Shown here one piece after another: positions 34,801 through 49,900 of a stretch of DNA of 64,000 bases. Where the stretch lies: contig NC_067198.1 in the NCBI RefSeq assembly GCF_000699445.3, positions 44,950,691 through 45,014,690 on the forward strand, in the 5' to 3' direction. The notes beneath the pieces are model-generated. The model saw only the letters and a program-made list of their open reading frames with translations, was not told where the DNA came from and did not search any database. Position 1 is the stretch's first letter; each line of letters starts with the position of its first letter. The translations under genes and the position numbers were made by a program. The DNA is from Schistosoma haematobium (lineage: Eukaryota; Platyhelminthes; Trematoda; Strigeidida; Schistosomatidae).

Positions 34801-36366
34801 AAGTGATTAACATCATTTCAATAGAATTGGAAATCAGTATTTCACAATAAATCAGTTTACATGACTGTTATAATTTGTGACCGCCGATTAGAGAGCAGTG
34901 ATTTATCGATCGAACCAAGGAGGCGTAAAACATGTGCGAACAGTCTAGAATCTTGATTGGTCCTGCTTTCCGCCTAGCCTAGTCAGTTAAGTTCAGAACA
35001 CCAATCCGAGCCTCTGCGATATGAATCGTTATGTTTCAAACATACTGAGTTTATATACCAATCAAACAGACCACAACGTAGCATAAAATAGAAAATAACA
35101 TTTGTACAAAATATGGCCAAATGTGGCTGTGAATGTAGGAGATAGTAAGTGATAAACAGGGCATAATTCAAAAATGGTAAATGATATAATAATAGTTCAT
35201 AGGTCAAAATAAAGCTTATGATAACAGGAACATGAATATGAACAGTTTAGTTATTTAACAATTATACGATAAAAATGTAGGCATAGTATTGGTCCATAAA
35301 AGGATCCCAAAGTTACCATTCATTATGCTTACCGGGACCTAACAATGACATTGGATGATGTGATTATTCAATACTTTCCAATGATAACTGTTCCATTCTA
35401 ACCAATATGATTCAACTTTTAGAACTGACAATAAAATCTAAATTTAAGATTGATTGATTAAGTTCAATTAACGCTAAATGACTAAACAAAGGTAAGAATA
35501 ATCACTACACAATTAAATAACCAGTTGTAAACAATTCATTCTCATAGAACGTCAATTGTGAGATGAATAACTTAATGGTAATAACCCAGTATGTGAATTA
35601 GAGTGTTCTCGTTTCAAATCTTACAAGAATTATCAGTACCATCAATAATTTAAGTATGATTTTTTGATGAACCCTAACTAGCATGAAACCTTTGTAAAGT
35701 ATAGTTTTATTTTGACTACTTCCAAACAATTCAGGAATGAAACATGAAATGTTATTCACTTGGTATTGTTTGGCTTGTATCTTCCCATTGAGGTTTTAAG
35801 ACTGCAATTGATCAGTCTGTTATTGGCATATGTGCATATTAGGTGTATGCCTTGATATTGCCTTAATTCATAAGCTTTTATAAGCAACAATGGATAGTGG
35901 CTAGCAATGGAGTCCAGGATGAGCGTTTCATCCCATTGTACAAGCAAGTGGCTATCAGGACTCAGTAACTAAGTGGATAACACGATAGCGTTTAAGGCTA
36001 ATGGTACTAGGTTCGAGTCCCAGGGTGAACAACAACTCTGAGATGTCAAACTGGATTCTACTGCTAGCCACTAGTCATCTTTGTTTATAAAATCTTATTA
36101 TTCAAAAGTTGTATTTTTTACTTGATCCGATCGTAATTGTCGAATAACACGATCTCTTTCTTCTAATCCAATTCTTTGTTCATCTAAAACTTGATTTAAA
36201 TTAGCAGTTTCTTCTTCAAATCGACGTAATTGTGATTGCATTGCTTCAATACGATGTATATGCTTTTCTTGCTAATCAATAAAATGTATAACAATAATAA
36301 AATAAAATAGATTCATTTGAATAACTTAAGTATTAAGGTTAATTCATCATTATGGTATCATTTGTA

Positions 36367-36426
<60 letters not shown>

Positions 36427-38735
36427 GTAAGTTCTTTAAAGAGTTTCCACATACTTGGAGAGTTTATGCAAGACAAGAGTTTTTGAGTAAACATGCAGTT
36501 GAGATGTATAATCCATAGGTTTATCAGACGATTTAGCTTACGAACTTCATTGGAGTTTTTCTCATTGTACATTCTTTCTTCCACTCTCCGTAGTCGTTTT
36601 AGTTATGAAGATGTAAGTTGATCAAAACTTACAAAAATGGTTTCAGTGGGACAACAAATATCAAAAACAGAATTTAAGGTGACAAATGATAACATCAGTA
36701 GTGATTTCCAGTGAGTCATCTGTAACTAATTCCCAGTTAGTCGTATGAAACATGTTTGTTAGATTTCGGATATTTTCTTCTGAGTAATACCTATATTTGA
36801 CTTTCTTGATTTGATGTAAGATTGTACTCTTCCCATGCTTTCCATATAATTTAGGTAGAACATGAATTATACAGTGATCCGAGCTAGACAATGGAGCACG
36901 TTTACGAGTCGCATATACACACACATCATTAATGAAAACGAAGTCTAAATGAGCATTTAAACGGGTAGGAAAATCTACTACATTTTGATGACCTAGTGAC
37001 GTGAGGAAGCTACAGTCACATGAATTGAAATCACCACATACAACTGAAAGTGAATCACTGAAGGCGGTAACAGCGGACTCAGTGAACTCATCAGCGAAAA
37101 CAGATAACGCCGATGACGTGCAGTCTGGAATCACGTAGATATTGGTAACATAAACATATTTGTATTGGCTCAGGTGTTTTGGACGACATCTTAGAGTTAG
37201 ACAGTCGATAAAGTCATTTGAAAACTTAAAACACACAAACGATGATCGACACCAGTTTATGTTTACAAACGTAGCTATACCGCCACCACACCTCTTTTTA
37301 TTGTTTGGTCGATCCTGACGATAAATTTTGAAATTACGTAGTGATACTAGACAGTCGTCCTGTAAATCATTTAACCAAGATTCTTGAATTGTGATGACAC
37401 CACAATTACGATACATATTTTGACTTGGTAGGAATTCCAGATAGTCCACTTTGTTGATTAGTGATCGACATTTAAAATTTAGCAGCTCGGGAATCGACAT
37501 ACGATTAATATTCATTCTCTTTAATGCATATTGCCAACCACGACGATGTCTTTTATAGTACTTTTTTGTAACTTGTGCAGCGAAATGTCGTAGGCTTTTC
37601 ATAAACGCGCCTGTATAGGTTATGTGATTAATGGACATAATGAGAAGTTAAAACAAAATGAAAAGAAGCGGATAACTTGTTGAAATAATTAGATGACAGA
37701 AACAGGTAGCCCAGATATTCAAGCAGGCCGCCGTTTTTTTGCATGCATTCAAATCCATTGCCATTCATTCAATTCACAAACATGCTGTATAGTGTACTAA
37801 TGAAAAATTGTATTTTATAAATTCATCATATATACGTATCATAGCTAATCATCATAACGACAAACCAATCAAAGTAGATAAAGTAACTTAAAGGTCACTT
37901 AATAATAATAATAATATACAGCCATGCTAACTTACATAATAATGAATTTCCATGAGCTTATCATAACTGAGTATTCAAAAAAATGGTGTAAAATGGCTAA
38001 AAACAATATGTTATACGGTAGTAGACAAGAGATGACGGTATTCAAAGAAAAGAATTAAAATGAACTGTACTGGGTTCGAGTATGAGAATGAACATCAACT
38101 GTGAGATGTAGGTACATCTAGATGACGAGTGTGAAATAGAATGAAACGTGCATCCTGGATTCCACTGCTAGCCGCTATCCGTCTTTGCTTATAATAATAA
38201 TGTTTATTATTATTATTATTACATCTTCACCCAACTGCGTCACAAGGCAATCCTTCATTTAGAATCCTCAAGGTCAAAGAAGAAGAGAAAGACCAAACAA
38301 CGCATTACGCCAAGAAATAGAGACAGACATGAAAAGAATGATCAACAATTGGATAGGACTGGAAAGGAAGACTGAGGACAGAGTGTGTTGAAGAATGCTG
38401 GTCGGTGGCCTATCCTCCACTGGGGGAGTAACAGACGAAAGTGAGTAAGTAAGTAAGTAAGCAAGTAATTGTTATATCTTTACACATTTAGATCCCAATA
38501 TTTCCGTAGATTCTCGAGTCAGCACAATGACTCGTTTTTTCAAATCTATTTCATCAGTAAATATGAGATACCTCCCTTATATTTTACAAATTGTCTACTA
38601 ACATACATACTAATTAGCTACCAAACCATTTTCACGATGATGATGATGATACTGAAAAAGAGATTTTTCATTGTTTAAATTATAAATGATAATAATGAAT
38701 TATACAGTTCTTAGGTTGGAACATTCATGACTTTC

Positions 38736-38767
<32 letters not shown>

Positions 38768-41700
38768 CGATGACGACTACGACGACGACGACAAAACATA
38801 CTGATCCATGTTATAAAACGAACATTCAATACATATATACATAAGAAATTAACCTACACATTCTTTTTCTATACGATTAATTGCATCTTCACGTTTACTA
38901 ATTTCTTTTTTCAACGTATCAATTTCCACTTTTAGAGGCTATTTGAATAGATGGAATATAATACAAATAGTATAATAAAACATAGAATGAACTTATCATT
39001 ATTGTAAAATATAAATGTATACAAGATGTTTCATTGCATAATAATCATAATCATAATTCTTCTTAGTTTCTTATGATTGGTTAGAGTTTCTTAGAAGAGT
39101 GCACTTTCATAGAATGGGGTTGTTACCCACATGCTGGCAGTAATCCAAGTAGAATTCCAAGAAGAGTTCTATGATTCTTTAGGCAAGATTAACTTATAAT
39201 AACTCAGTCAGTCAGTTAATCAGTCAATCAGGCAAATATATTCATCGGTACAAGTTGCCACACCTCATTAGCACAACAAGATGAACACCGGATTCATAGG
39301 AGTGGTTAAGTCAATGGTGGTAATATATAAAAGAAAGATTGCATATAAGGATATAGTACAGAAAGAAAGATATGAAGCGATTTTAATCTCATAGTTTAAG
39401 GGAAGACAGAGTATGTATAAACCTACGCGATTGTTATCGATTCTGAACCATTTCACCAAGAGTCTCCAACCATTGGTTACGATAGTCACGCGGACCCCAA
39501 CCAAATAGTCTGCATCTACCAACATGACTCAGACGAGAAGTAGGTGACTTCAAGGACTGATGCCACGTTTTGGTTTGGCCGCCCCTAACTTTCTTCCAAC
39601 CATCCCCAACACCTATTACTATTGCACGTTGTGGTAATCGGTGTCCAGGCATACGTAACACGTGGCCCAACCATCTCAGTCGATGAAGATTAACAACCTC
39701 ATCAACTGATTTACTATCATTCCCTAATACCCTGCGTCTAACCTCACTATTACTCACCCGGTGATCCCAGCAGACGCCAGCGATATTTCTAAGGCATCTG
39801 TGATCGAGTACCAGTAGCTTATGAGTATCTTCTACTCTTAATGGCCATGTTTCGCTGCCGTAAATTAAAACAGAACGGACTGCCGTGCACTATACTCGTC
39901 CCTTAATTGATTGACAGATATCTCGCCTGCGCCATAGGTGACGTAATGAAGACTAAACAATGAATAATCCCATATAAAACACTCTGCTAATAATCTCATC
40001 ACATTATATATACAATCCATAAAATTGTGGATTTGAAATTCATTCAGTGTTGTTAATCATCTATCTTACATTTGTTATAAATTTCTAAAAAGAAAACTAT
40101 TTGACAAATATAACTACTCACTGATCCTTTCAATTTAGAACCTGGTTCGATAGGACCTCCAAGCTCTTCAATTTGCACACGTGCATTGTTTAGCTCTTTT
40201 TGCAAATTGATTATTTCTTCAGATTGATTTCGAAGCTGAAATAAAAAATTATAAAGATTTCGTTAGCATAGAAGAATTGTAGAAGTTTTTTTAAATTTGC
40301 AGTTAACAACTATTGAAATCGTAATGAAGAGAGTTTAGTCATGATGCAATAGGACAATAGGACAGTGATCAAAATGTAACGTGTATGTCAAAGAGATGAA
40401 CACCCTATATTTAATGACTGGAGAAGTTGTTTATGTAGATTACCGAAACTCCTTACATGACGACTTAACAACTGTCCTATGCTCCTTGGCTTCTTAACTA
40501 AAGTCAATTTGTAATGTGATATACAAAATCTTATTATCATAAGAACAAATTACATATTAATTATCATGATTGTGAACATTTTTATCATATAAATACATAA
40601 ATCGAATGATCATGACCAATTCGTGTATTTACACGTCAATAGAACCCGCCATTTATTTTCTGTATGACCTTGTCCACTACATCAGGTTAATCAATCGAAT
40701 ACAAATAAACTATATAGGTTTGTTTTAATCATCTTGATATTTCTGAATTCAAGCTGAATATGTCCCCGCCAAGTCGGTCATTATTCAAATTCATGAGAAA
40801 GCTTTCAGGTTATTAATACTCTTCTGTTAAAGTTTTATTAGTGTTAAAACGATTAGGGTAGCAAAGTCACATTTTATGAATGCTCTTAAATCGTTCTATT
40901 TCAGATAAACTATTATTGTGACTTGAGTAGATTTTCTGAAAACAGGAATCTATAATAATATGGAACAATTCACTGTGAACTGAATAATTGCTGGGAACAT
41001 GTTTAGTGAGATTAGATGGTGGTTGGAGGTAGTCGTCAGGAAACCCTGGACCCGGCTTTCGTGATACTTGGCACTCGTCAGCAAGGTGTGCCTGCAATCT
41101 TGAGGAAACTGGTGGTCCCTGGTGGATTCGGTCTCGTGTCACCCAGACTCACAGTCAGAGACGTTACCACTGAGCTATCCGAGCCGTGACTAACCTCCTG
41201 TAGGACTGAGATGTAATCACAATTGATTGATCACTGAGTGGTGATCAATGTCATGCGTGTCTAGTCGATCGATAGCATTCGATCTGCACTAATAAGGACT
41301 CGGATAGCTCAGTGGTAACGTCTCTGACTGTGAATCTGGGTGACACGAGATCGAATCCGCTGGGGAGCACCAGTTCTCTCAAGATTACAGGTACACCTTG
41401 CTGACGAGTGCCAAGTATCACGAAAGCCGGGTCCAGGGTTTCCTGACGACTACCTCCAACCACCATCTAATCTCAATGTCGAGTCACCTAGACTGGTGGC
41501 CACATTGCAACATGATCGATAGCATTCGATCTGCACTAATAAGGACTTGACATACATGACATTGATCACCACCCAGTGATCAATCAATTGTAGAAACATG
41601 TTTATTATCATTCATAGTGTAGGGCCTTTGAAATGTCACTGAGACCTAGCCAAATCATCCAGCAGTTGAGTCACTGAATATCGAAAAGATCATCGATCCC

Positions 41701-43856
41701 TTTTAAAGTCAAGGACAAGCAACGTGCATCAGTTAATCGTATGCTATGGACTGGCCCATGCGGTGGTGATCTCACTATCTTCAAAACAGCCATTGTACTT
41801 TGATATGACAAAAAAACGTAATCTACATTAAATGCTGACCGCAAGGTGTGACTTCAAAGTTAGATAATTCATCACATCATTCCCGTCTAATTACAGTAGG
41901 CCCTCAATCATTCGATAAAGATCATCAACGTTGGTGATCTACAATAGCTTATTTAAGGAATAATAATGTGAACTACTTCAAAGATAGACGATTATTTAAC
42001 ATGTCAGTTTATTATTAAGTATATCACCTCATATAATTCATTGACATATTATTTCTATAGTGTCAGTAAGTTCATTGAATTTATTAGAGAACTCTCTGAC
42101 TTAAAACAAGAAACTTACATGAGTATTTTCCAATACATCTAATGCTCTCGTTTTTTCATCTAATTCTTGTTGTGTATGCCTTAAATCTTCTTGTAATGAA
42201 TTTATTCTTTCTTCAAGTTGTTGTTTAATCACTTGAGAATCTTTTAATTCCGCGTGTAAAATATTCAATGTTTCAATTTCTGATTCTTTTATTGTTTCAT
42301 GTGTATCAGTAATTTTTAATTCAAGTTCTTTATTACGTTCTTTATATAATTGTAATTCTTGTTTCATTTGATTTGTATTCGCTTGTGATGTACTTAATTC
42401 AATAGTCATTTGTTCTATTCTTCTTCCTTGATTTTGATATTCTCTATTTAATTGATCTAATTGTAATTGTAAGTGTTGCACCTGGTAAATAATTATGCAC
42501 AATAAAGCAATTAATGAAATGAAACCAAAATTACATATATATTTTTGTAAGCAATGATGAATAGTGGTTAGCAATGGAAACCAGGATGCGCGTTACGTCC
42601 TATTTGGGACTCGTCAGCTGGATGGATGTACCTGCATCTCAGAGTTGATGTTCACTCTGGAAATCGAAGCCAGTACAGTTCGTTTCAAACGCCATCGTGT
42701 TATTCACTCAGCTACTGAGTCCTGATAGCCACTTGCTTGTACAATGGGGTGAATTTAAATTCACTTGGTATTGTTTGGCCTGTATCTTCCTATTGAGGAC
42801 GAAACGCACGTCCTGGATTCCACTGCTAGCCACTATCCATCATTGCTGACAAAAAGCTTGTGAATTAATGCAATATCGAGGCATACGCACAATATGCCCA
42901 TATGCCAATAACAGACTGATGAATTGCAGTCTTAAACTTCAATGGGAAGATTCAAGCCAAACGATACCAAGTGAATAAAATTATATATACTTTATAATGC
43001 AAACTACTATTTTTTGTTTTGAGTAGTTTAATAATGATCGAGCAAATTATGTAGTCAAGTAGATTCCTACAAATATTTCTATTAAACCACAAGTTACCTA
43101 AGTGTAACTATAAGAGAACTGTAGTCACAAAATTTCACCAATTGAATAATATTGTAACAGAATGAGTTGGAAGTATTAAGAATTCACTTGAGCTTTCTTT
43201 CGTAATATTTAATACTCTCTAGAGTTTATAAATTGTTTCGTTTTCATGTGGCTTCCTTGGTGACCACCTTCAAGCACTCCACACTAAAATTGTTACTTTA
43301 TTCACTAGTGCTAACTTCATCTACTAGAACAATACGTGCTAATCAACATACTAATTTGTCCATATCCATTTACTCAATTGTAGATTGTTTGATAATGTAA
43401 TGGTTAAGAACATATTCTTCACTGAAATGTTTGTTTTATGCTTTAACTCGAGTAATATTAAATTCAGTTTATTTTGTTTAGTCAACCACAGTTTTGGATT
43501 AAACCTATTTAGTTGTAAGATTTTCTTAGAATCGTATTAATTATGATATCAACATTGACATATCCACCGAATAGAAACAAAGTTTGTATTGAACAATTAG
43601 AAAAAAATTATAAACCCTTCATGTTATAAGCAAAGATGGATAGGGACTAGCAGTGAAATCCATAACGCGCGTTTCTTTCTATTTCAGGCTCGTCAGCTGG
43701 ATTTATCTCCACCTCATAGTTGATGTTCACTCACACATACACAGTATGTACATATGTCAATAAGAGACTGATCAATTACAGTCTTAAACGTCAATGGGAA
43801 GATTCATGTAAGCAATATCAAGTGAATTTAACCTTCATGTTATAGTTCTTTTCAAC

Positions 43857-43907
<51 letters not shown>

Positions 43908-46900
43908 GGAATTGAAATATGATACTGCTTACTCATCTATATTTTACAAATAGCTGCTGAATGATCTGGGATTGAACTTAACGCATATTTACATTTGCGA
44001 ACTTGGAAGAACTGAAGCCCACTGCCAAATTACTATAATGATATTTAAACATGTAGTATCAGTTGCTATGTCCAGCTCATATACATTATTCTAAACTTCT
44101 GGACAGGTCAATTTATCCATTCTTCTTGAGTCACGTTTTGACCTTGCTAACTGTTCACTTATCAAACCCGACTATTTTTATATGAGCGTATATTTGTTAA
44201 CATCTTATTCTATTCATCACATGTCTATAGCGTATTTTTATGTAACTATAAGTAATGATAAGGCTTGATTAAATGGAGTAGGCTCAAATGCGTTCTCCAC
44301 TGCGTGTCATCTCGCTTCGCTATCTTCTCTTCGCTTCATTTCTCAGACTTATTTTAATTCTGTTATAAACTAGCGCGAGTTAAGTCGATAAATATGTACG
44401 ACGATAGAAGACATGTATATTTTAATAACATTGATACTATCCAATTGGACTCAGATGTAGAGCCATTAAAAACGCATCATAAATATCATGAAACTAAATG
44501 CAGATAATTACGATAAGTCAACTCACTTCATTATGACTAGCCTTTATTTCATTACGTAATTGATTACATTCAAATTCTGATTGTTGACAACGCTTTAATT
44601 CATCTGCTTGTTGTTGAGTCTTTTGTGAAAATTAAAAAACAAACAACGTTAAGTGATGAGAAGTAACAACATAATACTATCATATTATGAATCCGTCAAG
44701 GAGCACCAGTTCCCTAACGATTACAGGTACACCTAGCTAGCGAGTCCCAAATAGCACAAAACCCAGGTTCGTAGTTTCCTGTTGACTACCTCCAACACCA
44801 TATTAAAAAAACTCCTCATATATTTATGAATAGAACGGGTAGTAAATTTATTTATAACGGATATTTCATTTCAATAGTTGGAATCATGAGTCAATTAAAG
44901 CTAGAACATTATGCAAAACTTGGATGCACTGGATGGCCGTTTCTTACTATATTAGGACTCCTCAGCAGTACGCATCCACGATCCTGACTCACGGGACTCG
45001 AACACAGGACCTATCAGTCTCGCACACGAACGCTTAACCACTAGACCACAGAGCCAGACAGCATCAAAACGATGTTAATGTCTAATTTCAACCAATCCAC
45101 GAAATTGATTGAAATATCCATCATTGTCATCAGTGAGTTACTATTATCTTACAACAGACCCGGTTGAACTCCACTGATCACTGCTTCTCACTAGAACTCC
45201 AGGAAATACCTGTTGAAGTCAGTCACTAATGAGCATATGTTCATTCCATAATTTTATTTATTTTGAATTAAACATTATTTATTTATGGTTTAGAAATTTC
45301 TTTCAGTTTTATGCAAAGATGAATATTTAAGTCAAAGAGGGGATACTGATCATTTGAGATGCTCCATTATCATCCCCAGATAATCTCCTTAGTAATCTCA
45401 TATTGATGGTTTTGTGTCTATAATTAAATATATTAATGATTTCACTTGTTATCATCTTCCTATCTCGTTGTTTTATTTTGGATATGATACACGAAAGAAC
45501 ATGCTGTCTGAGTCATCTGATACCGTAACCTCTTCAAGTTATTGAATCAGTCTGTAAACAAACTAATATCTCAAGATCCTAAACAAATTAACGGAATATC
45601 CATTTTAATGTTGTGTCAAAATCGACCGGTGATGAAATCTAACCTTCATTTGATCATAGAAATAGCTGAATCTACATGATCAGAACAGATTAACTTCTTT
45701 TCAAAGCTTGTTCTCTTACGAAAGATTTTGAAGTTGTTGCATTTTCAGATCTGAATAGCTTAATCATGTAGCCTCTTTTATCGATATAAAATTCTAAAAG
45801 AATAAAACTTTTGAAATACCTCTATAAGCTTACTGGTGAACAACATGTTTTGTGAAAAAAAATACTTTGGATAATTATATCAGTGACTAAAAGAATCTTT
45901 ACTATTCGATGTTTGAAGTTAGTTGACAGGAAATCTTGGATTTAGGTTTCGTGTTAGTTGGCATTTATCATTAGGGTGTGCTTGGTATGTTGAATGAACA
46001 AACTTTCTCTATGTTCTGAATAAATCTGTATTGACGCCTAAAAACAGGAAAATTGGTGACAGGATTTCGAATAATACAGGCAGATTCAGTTCCATCAAGA
46101 TTCTAGATACCCATCAGTGCAAGACTATAATTTATGGACGACCTTTGAACGAATCTTGAATGACCTTGAATGATATTAGCCAATCAGAAAGCAGTTATCA
46201 TAGAGCAAAAATATATTATATAAAACCAAAGAATTAACGTAGATACAATTCTTTTACATGGTTCAAAAAACGTATCAAAGTTAGAAAGAGTTTCAGAGGT
46301 TCTAAAATCGTAATGCATACGGTTTAGGAAATCACCAATATGGCTTCATAATTAATGGCCTCTTGAGTCATGATAAGGTCGCAAAAACTCTTTCAACCTC
46401 AACTATATACCTTCAATATTGTTAGTGTGAATTCCAACTGTAGGATTAACAAAATTGCACTTGTGAATAACGACATGATACACATAACCAAGTCTACGTA
46501 GGCAACTGTACGCTCTCCAATCATCTGTATATATTGTAGTGCGCTAGCTGCACATATTCCCGTATAATTGGTATTATTGTCGTTGCCTGTCGGTTTGTAA
46601 CCGTAAACATGCAGGGAGGTACCAAATAGATATACGCCACACAAATCATTCAATTTATGTGAGGGCTAGGATACTGCCCGAGTGCCCAAACGGAAGCGGT
46701 TTCTAACCCGTTGGAAGTGTCTCTTTTAGGATGACCTATCATATATTTCAAGGACCTGTGAGGTATATTTATGGAAGTGCTACTTATCTAGTCTTCTTTA
46801 ATACTGCGTTCTCTGTTCAGTTTTCCTTTCCTAATTACTGTTTCGTCCATTTCAACGATTCTCCTGACTCCCCCAAACGACTCTATTAAGCCTGTCATTT

Positions 46901-49900
46901 TTATTGCACATATATCACGACAATACTCGTACATTGTTCTGTCGAAGCTTCAGTAACATCTGCAATGATTGCAGCTAGTGTGATTGATGCTTCGACTATT
47001 CAATTCACAACAATTATGATGATTTGCATTAGTCTCAATCTGGATCGTACTAAAAAAGATCCTGTCCTAAAAGACCTTTTCCCCCAACATAAATAACATC
47101 TAAAGACAACCTCATCACGGTAGTCTGCGCATGGTACAGTAGTCATTTGATTACTGCTGTCACAAATAAAGAAACTTCTTGGTAGTCCCATATGCTGTAG
47201 CCGCTAAATTATACTGTCTTCTCTAAAATCCGCTGTAAACTGATCGTACATGAGCATCGGATACTGAAATTGATGCTGTAACATATCTTATTGGTTCGTC
47301 CATAAATTATAGTCTTGCCGATCTGTTGATCAGTCAAATAAGCGTGGTATTGCTCAAGCTACAGTAAACATCACCATAGCAAAAACATTACTGCCGATAA
47401 ACCCATCATATCACTAACTAGTCCTAGGATTCAATTGAAAAGTACAAGCTCATTCTATCTAATATGATCTAAGCTGTCTAACAGCTTAACGAATATATCT
47501 CTTAATGAATATAAGTATAAATTATTATGCAAAACCTTTAAGAAAGAAAAACAAACATTTCCTTATATATTTACATGTGATTCTGCCATATTTAGTCGTT
47601 GTGACATTTCATTGATACGTTGTTCAAGTTCTGAACAATATTGCCGTACATTGTTCAATTGATTCACTGCATTTTCAAGCTAAAATACATTTTTTTAAAT
47701 AAAAAAAGAAAGAAACAGGAAAGAGTTGTAGTGACCTATTTTTATCAAGAGAACGCGATTGGTTTAATGAAAATAATAATTATTATAACCACTTGGTACC
47801 AGTGATTGTTTTACTGTACTTGTTTGTTTAACTTTACTAAAGACATTCTTTAACTCCGCCTGGAGTCCCTCCGGGGGCTACTGCCGGTCCCAAGCCCGGA
47901 TAAAAGAGGAGTGTTGGGCATGGGGTTAGCGTCCCGATCCCGTAGAAAACTAAGTCGCTAAAAAAACGCTAACCAGAAAAAATTGCATTCTTTCCTCGTT
48001 GATTGTGACCTTGCACGAAACCGGTTACGCTTAGTAACCTCACTTGTAACCTGGCACGATCTCGGTATTCTTTCGATACCACGAGATCGTCAATAAATAC
48101 ATCTCGACTACGGCCATCAACTGCCTTCTGGTATTTGGCCTACAGGGGATCTTATCGGTTAACTGGCACGTAGTCTTCCTGTAGTAGTGATCATAGTCAA
48201 CCGCGACTCGACGCCACACTACAGAGTAAACATTTAATAGGTGAAAATTCTAAGAAGAAAACGAATGAAGGTTATTTTCTAATAGATAGATCTGTAATAT
48301 TTGAAACAGTTGATTGTGAATTAATAGTATCTGGTTCATTCATCAAATGTTATTCTGTTTTTTTCTAATACATGAGATCATGAGTTAATTGAAGTTAGAA
48401 AGCTGTGAGCATTGGACGGCCATTTTGTTCTACTTTGGGACTTCTCAACAGTGCGCATCCACGATTCCGTCTCGCAAGATTCCAACCCAGGACCTCTAGA
48501 CCACTGAGCTGACCCGCACTCAACAATGTTGATGTCTAATTTCAACTAATCCATGAAATTGATCGACACATTCAACATTGTCTTCAGTGAGTTACTATAT
48601 CACAACAAACCCAGTTGGAATCTACTGGTCACTGCTTCTCACTAGAACTCCAAGAAATACCTATTGAAGCTAGTCACTAGTGAGAATATGTTGATTAATA
48701 TCAGAAGGGGTTCTTTGTGGATATTCTGGTTGTTGAAAACGATCTATGATCATGAATGTTATGTTGTTCATGAACTACAGTAAATGGTCAAATAAATCAA
48801 ATAATATGTTTACAATACATATTTATTATTTGGTTAGTTTGTGATATTCATGGTCCACCTTTGTGCTGTGTACCTGTATGGTTGCGCTACAGGATTGAGC
48901 CTATATGGTATCTGACTCTCCTGTGAAGTGGGGTTCAGGTGTACTGCTAGGATTATAAATTTTAAGCCTGGGTAGTGTCTGGCTCACGTGCAATCGGGAT
49001 TGAGCCATACTGTTTCGGTTGTCAAATGAAATACTAGATGGTGTCCGGTTCTTTTGTAAAATCACCCTAGCCTATAAGGGTATATTATATTATATAACTT
49101 ATGATATTCAGATATTTTTCCTGATCGTAAACTTCTACCTGACCTGTTAACTGTTTCCATAGTTTTTTTCACTTAAAAATTACATTACATTAATAATAAA
49201 CCTATTTGTCTATTTAATACACATTAGGATTTGTTATTTATGTCCTATCATGGTCTCGTATTGCATAGATACTAGGGTCATCAAGGTTTAAAATTCTGGT
49301 GATTACAGAGTAGTGCATGCTGCTCATTTAGTCTTTCTAGCTTTTTAATTGGTAGTTTTAAGAGCGATTTAGAATAAGATATAGGAAATTGATCATTATG
49401 GTAATATATAGTAAAAAGTGTTACGTAATTAATTATTGATGGGTATAGAAGTAAAATAACTCCGCCTAGAGTTCCTCCGGGGGCTACTGCCGGTTCCATG
49501 CACGGTTAAAGGAGGAGGGTTGGGCATGGGGTTAGCGACCCCATCCCGTAGAAAACTAACTCGCTAAAAAACGCTAACCAGAAAAATAGAAGTAAAATGT
49601 TAAAATGGTGGGGAAGATTTGTAGCTCAGTTGGATGATTTAGGTGAAGTTTTGTTCTCTGGGTTCGATGGTTTGATCGTAGAGTTTTCATTGTTCTTCCA
49701 AACAATATCATCAGCACAAACTTCACATAGAATTGAAATGTTCGAGTTTTTCCACATGTAACTCACAGCTATGGACACAAATTCAACTGGAAAAATGTTA
49801 AGATCTTGAATAGTGGGAATACTAAAAGCACCAGAGAAGCTCAGCACTCAGTTCACTCAGAAATCAACAAACACATTGATATTGATCCAATCTATCAACC

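Noticed and set aside
35957..36040. Possible tRNA gene
   Set aside because: GGTTCGAGTCCC is present, but the cloverleaf does not close and the unit is an SM-alpha head.
36339..36584. Minus-strand frame with a long poly-Ile run
   Set aside because: The run is the (ATT)n microsatellite; only the part before it is LINE linker.
42482..42574. Transmembrane N-terminus for ERC exon 9
   Set aside because: The hydrophobic frame lies beyond a good splice acceptor (TTTACCAG) and is intron sequence.
42540..42660. Active hammerhead in the SM-alpha unit
   Set aside because: The second core strand reads GTAAC; the required A is a T, so activity is unlikely.
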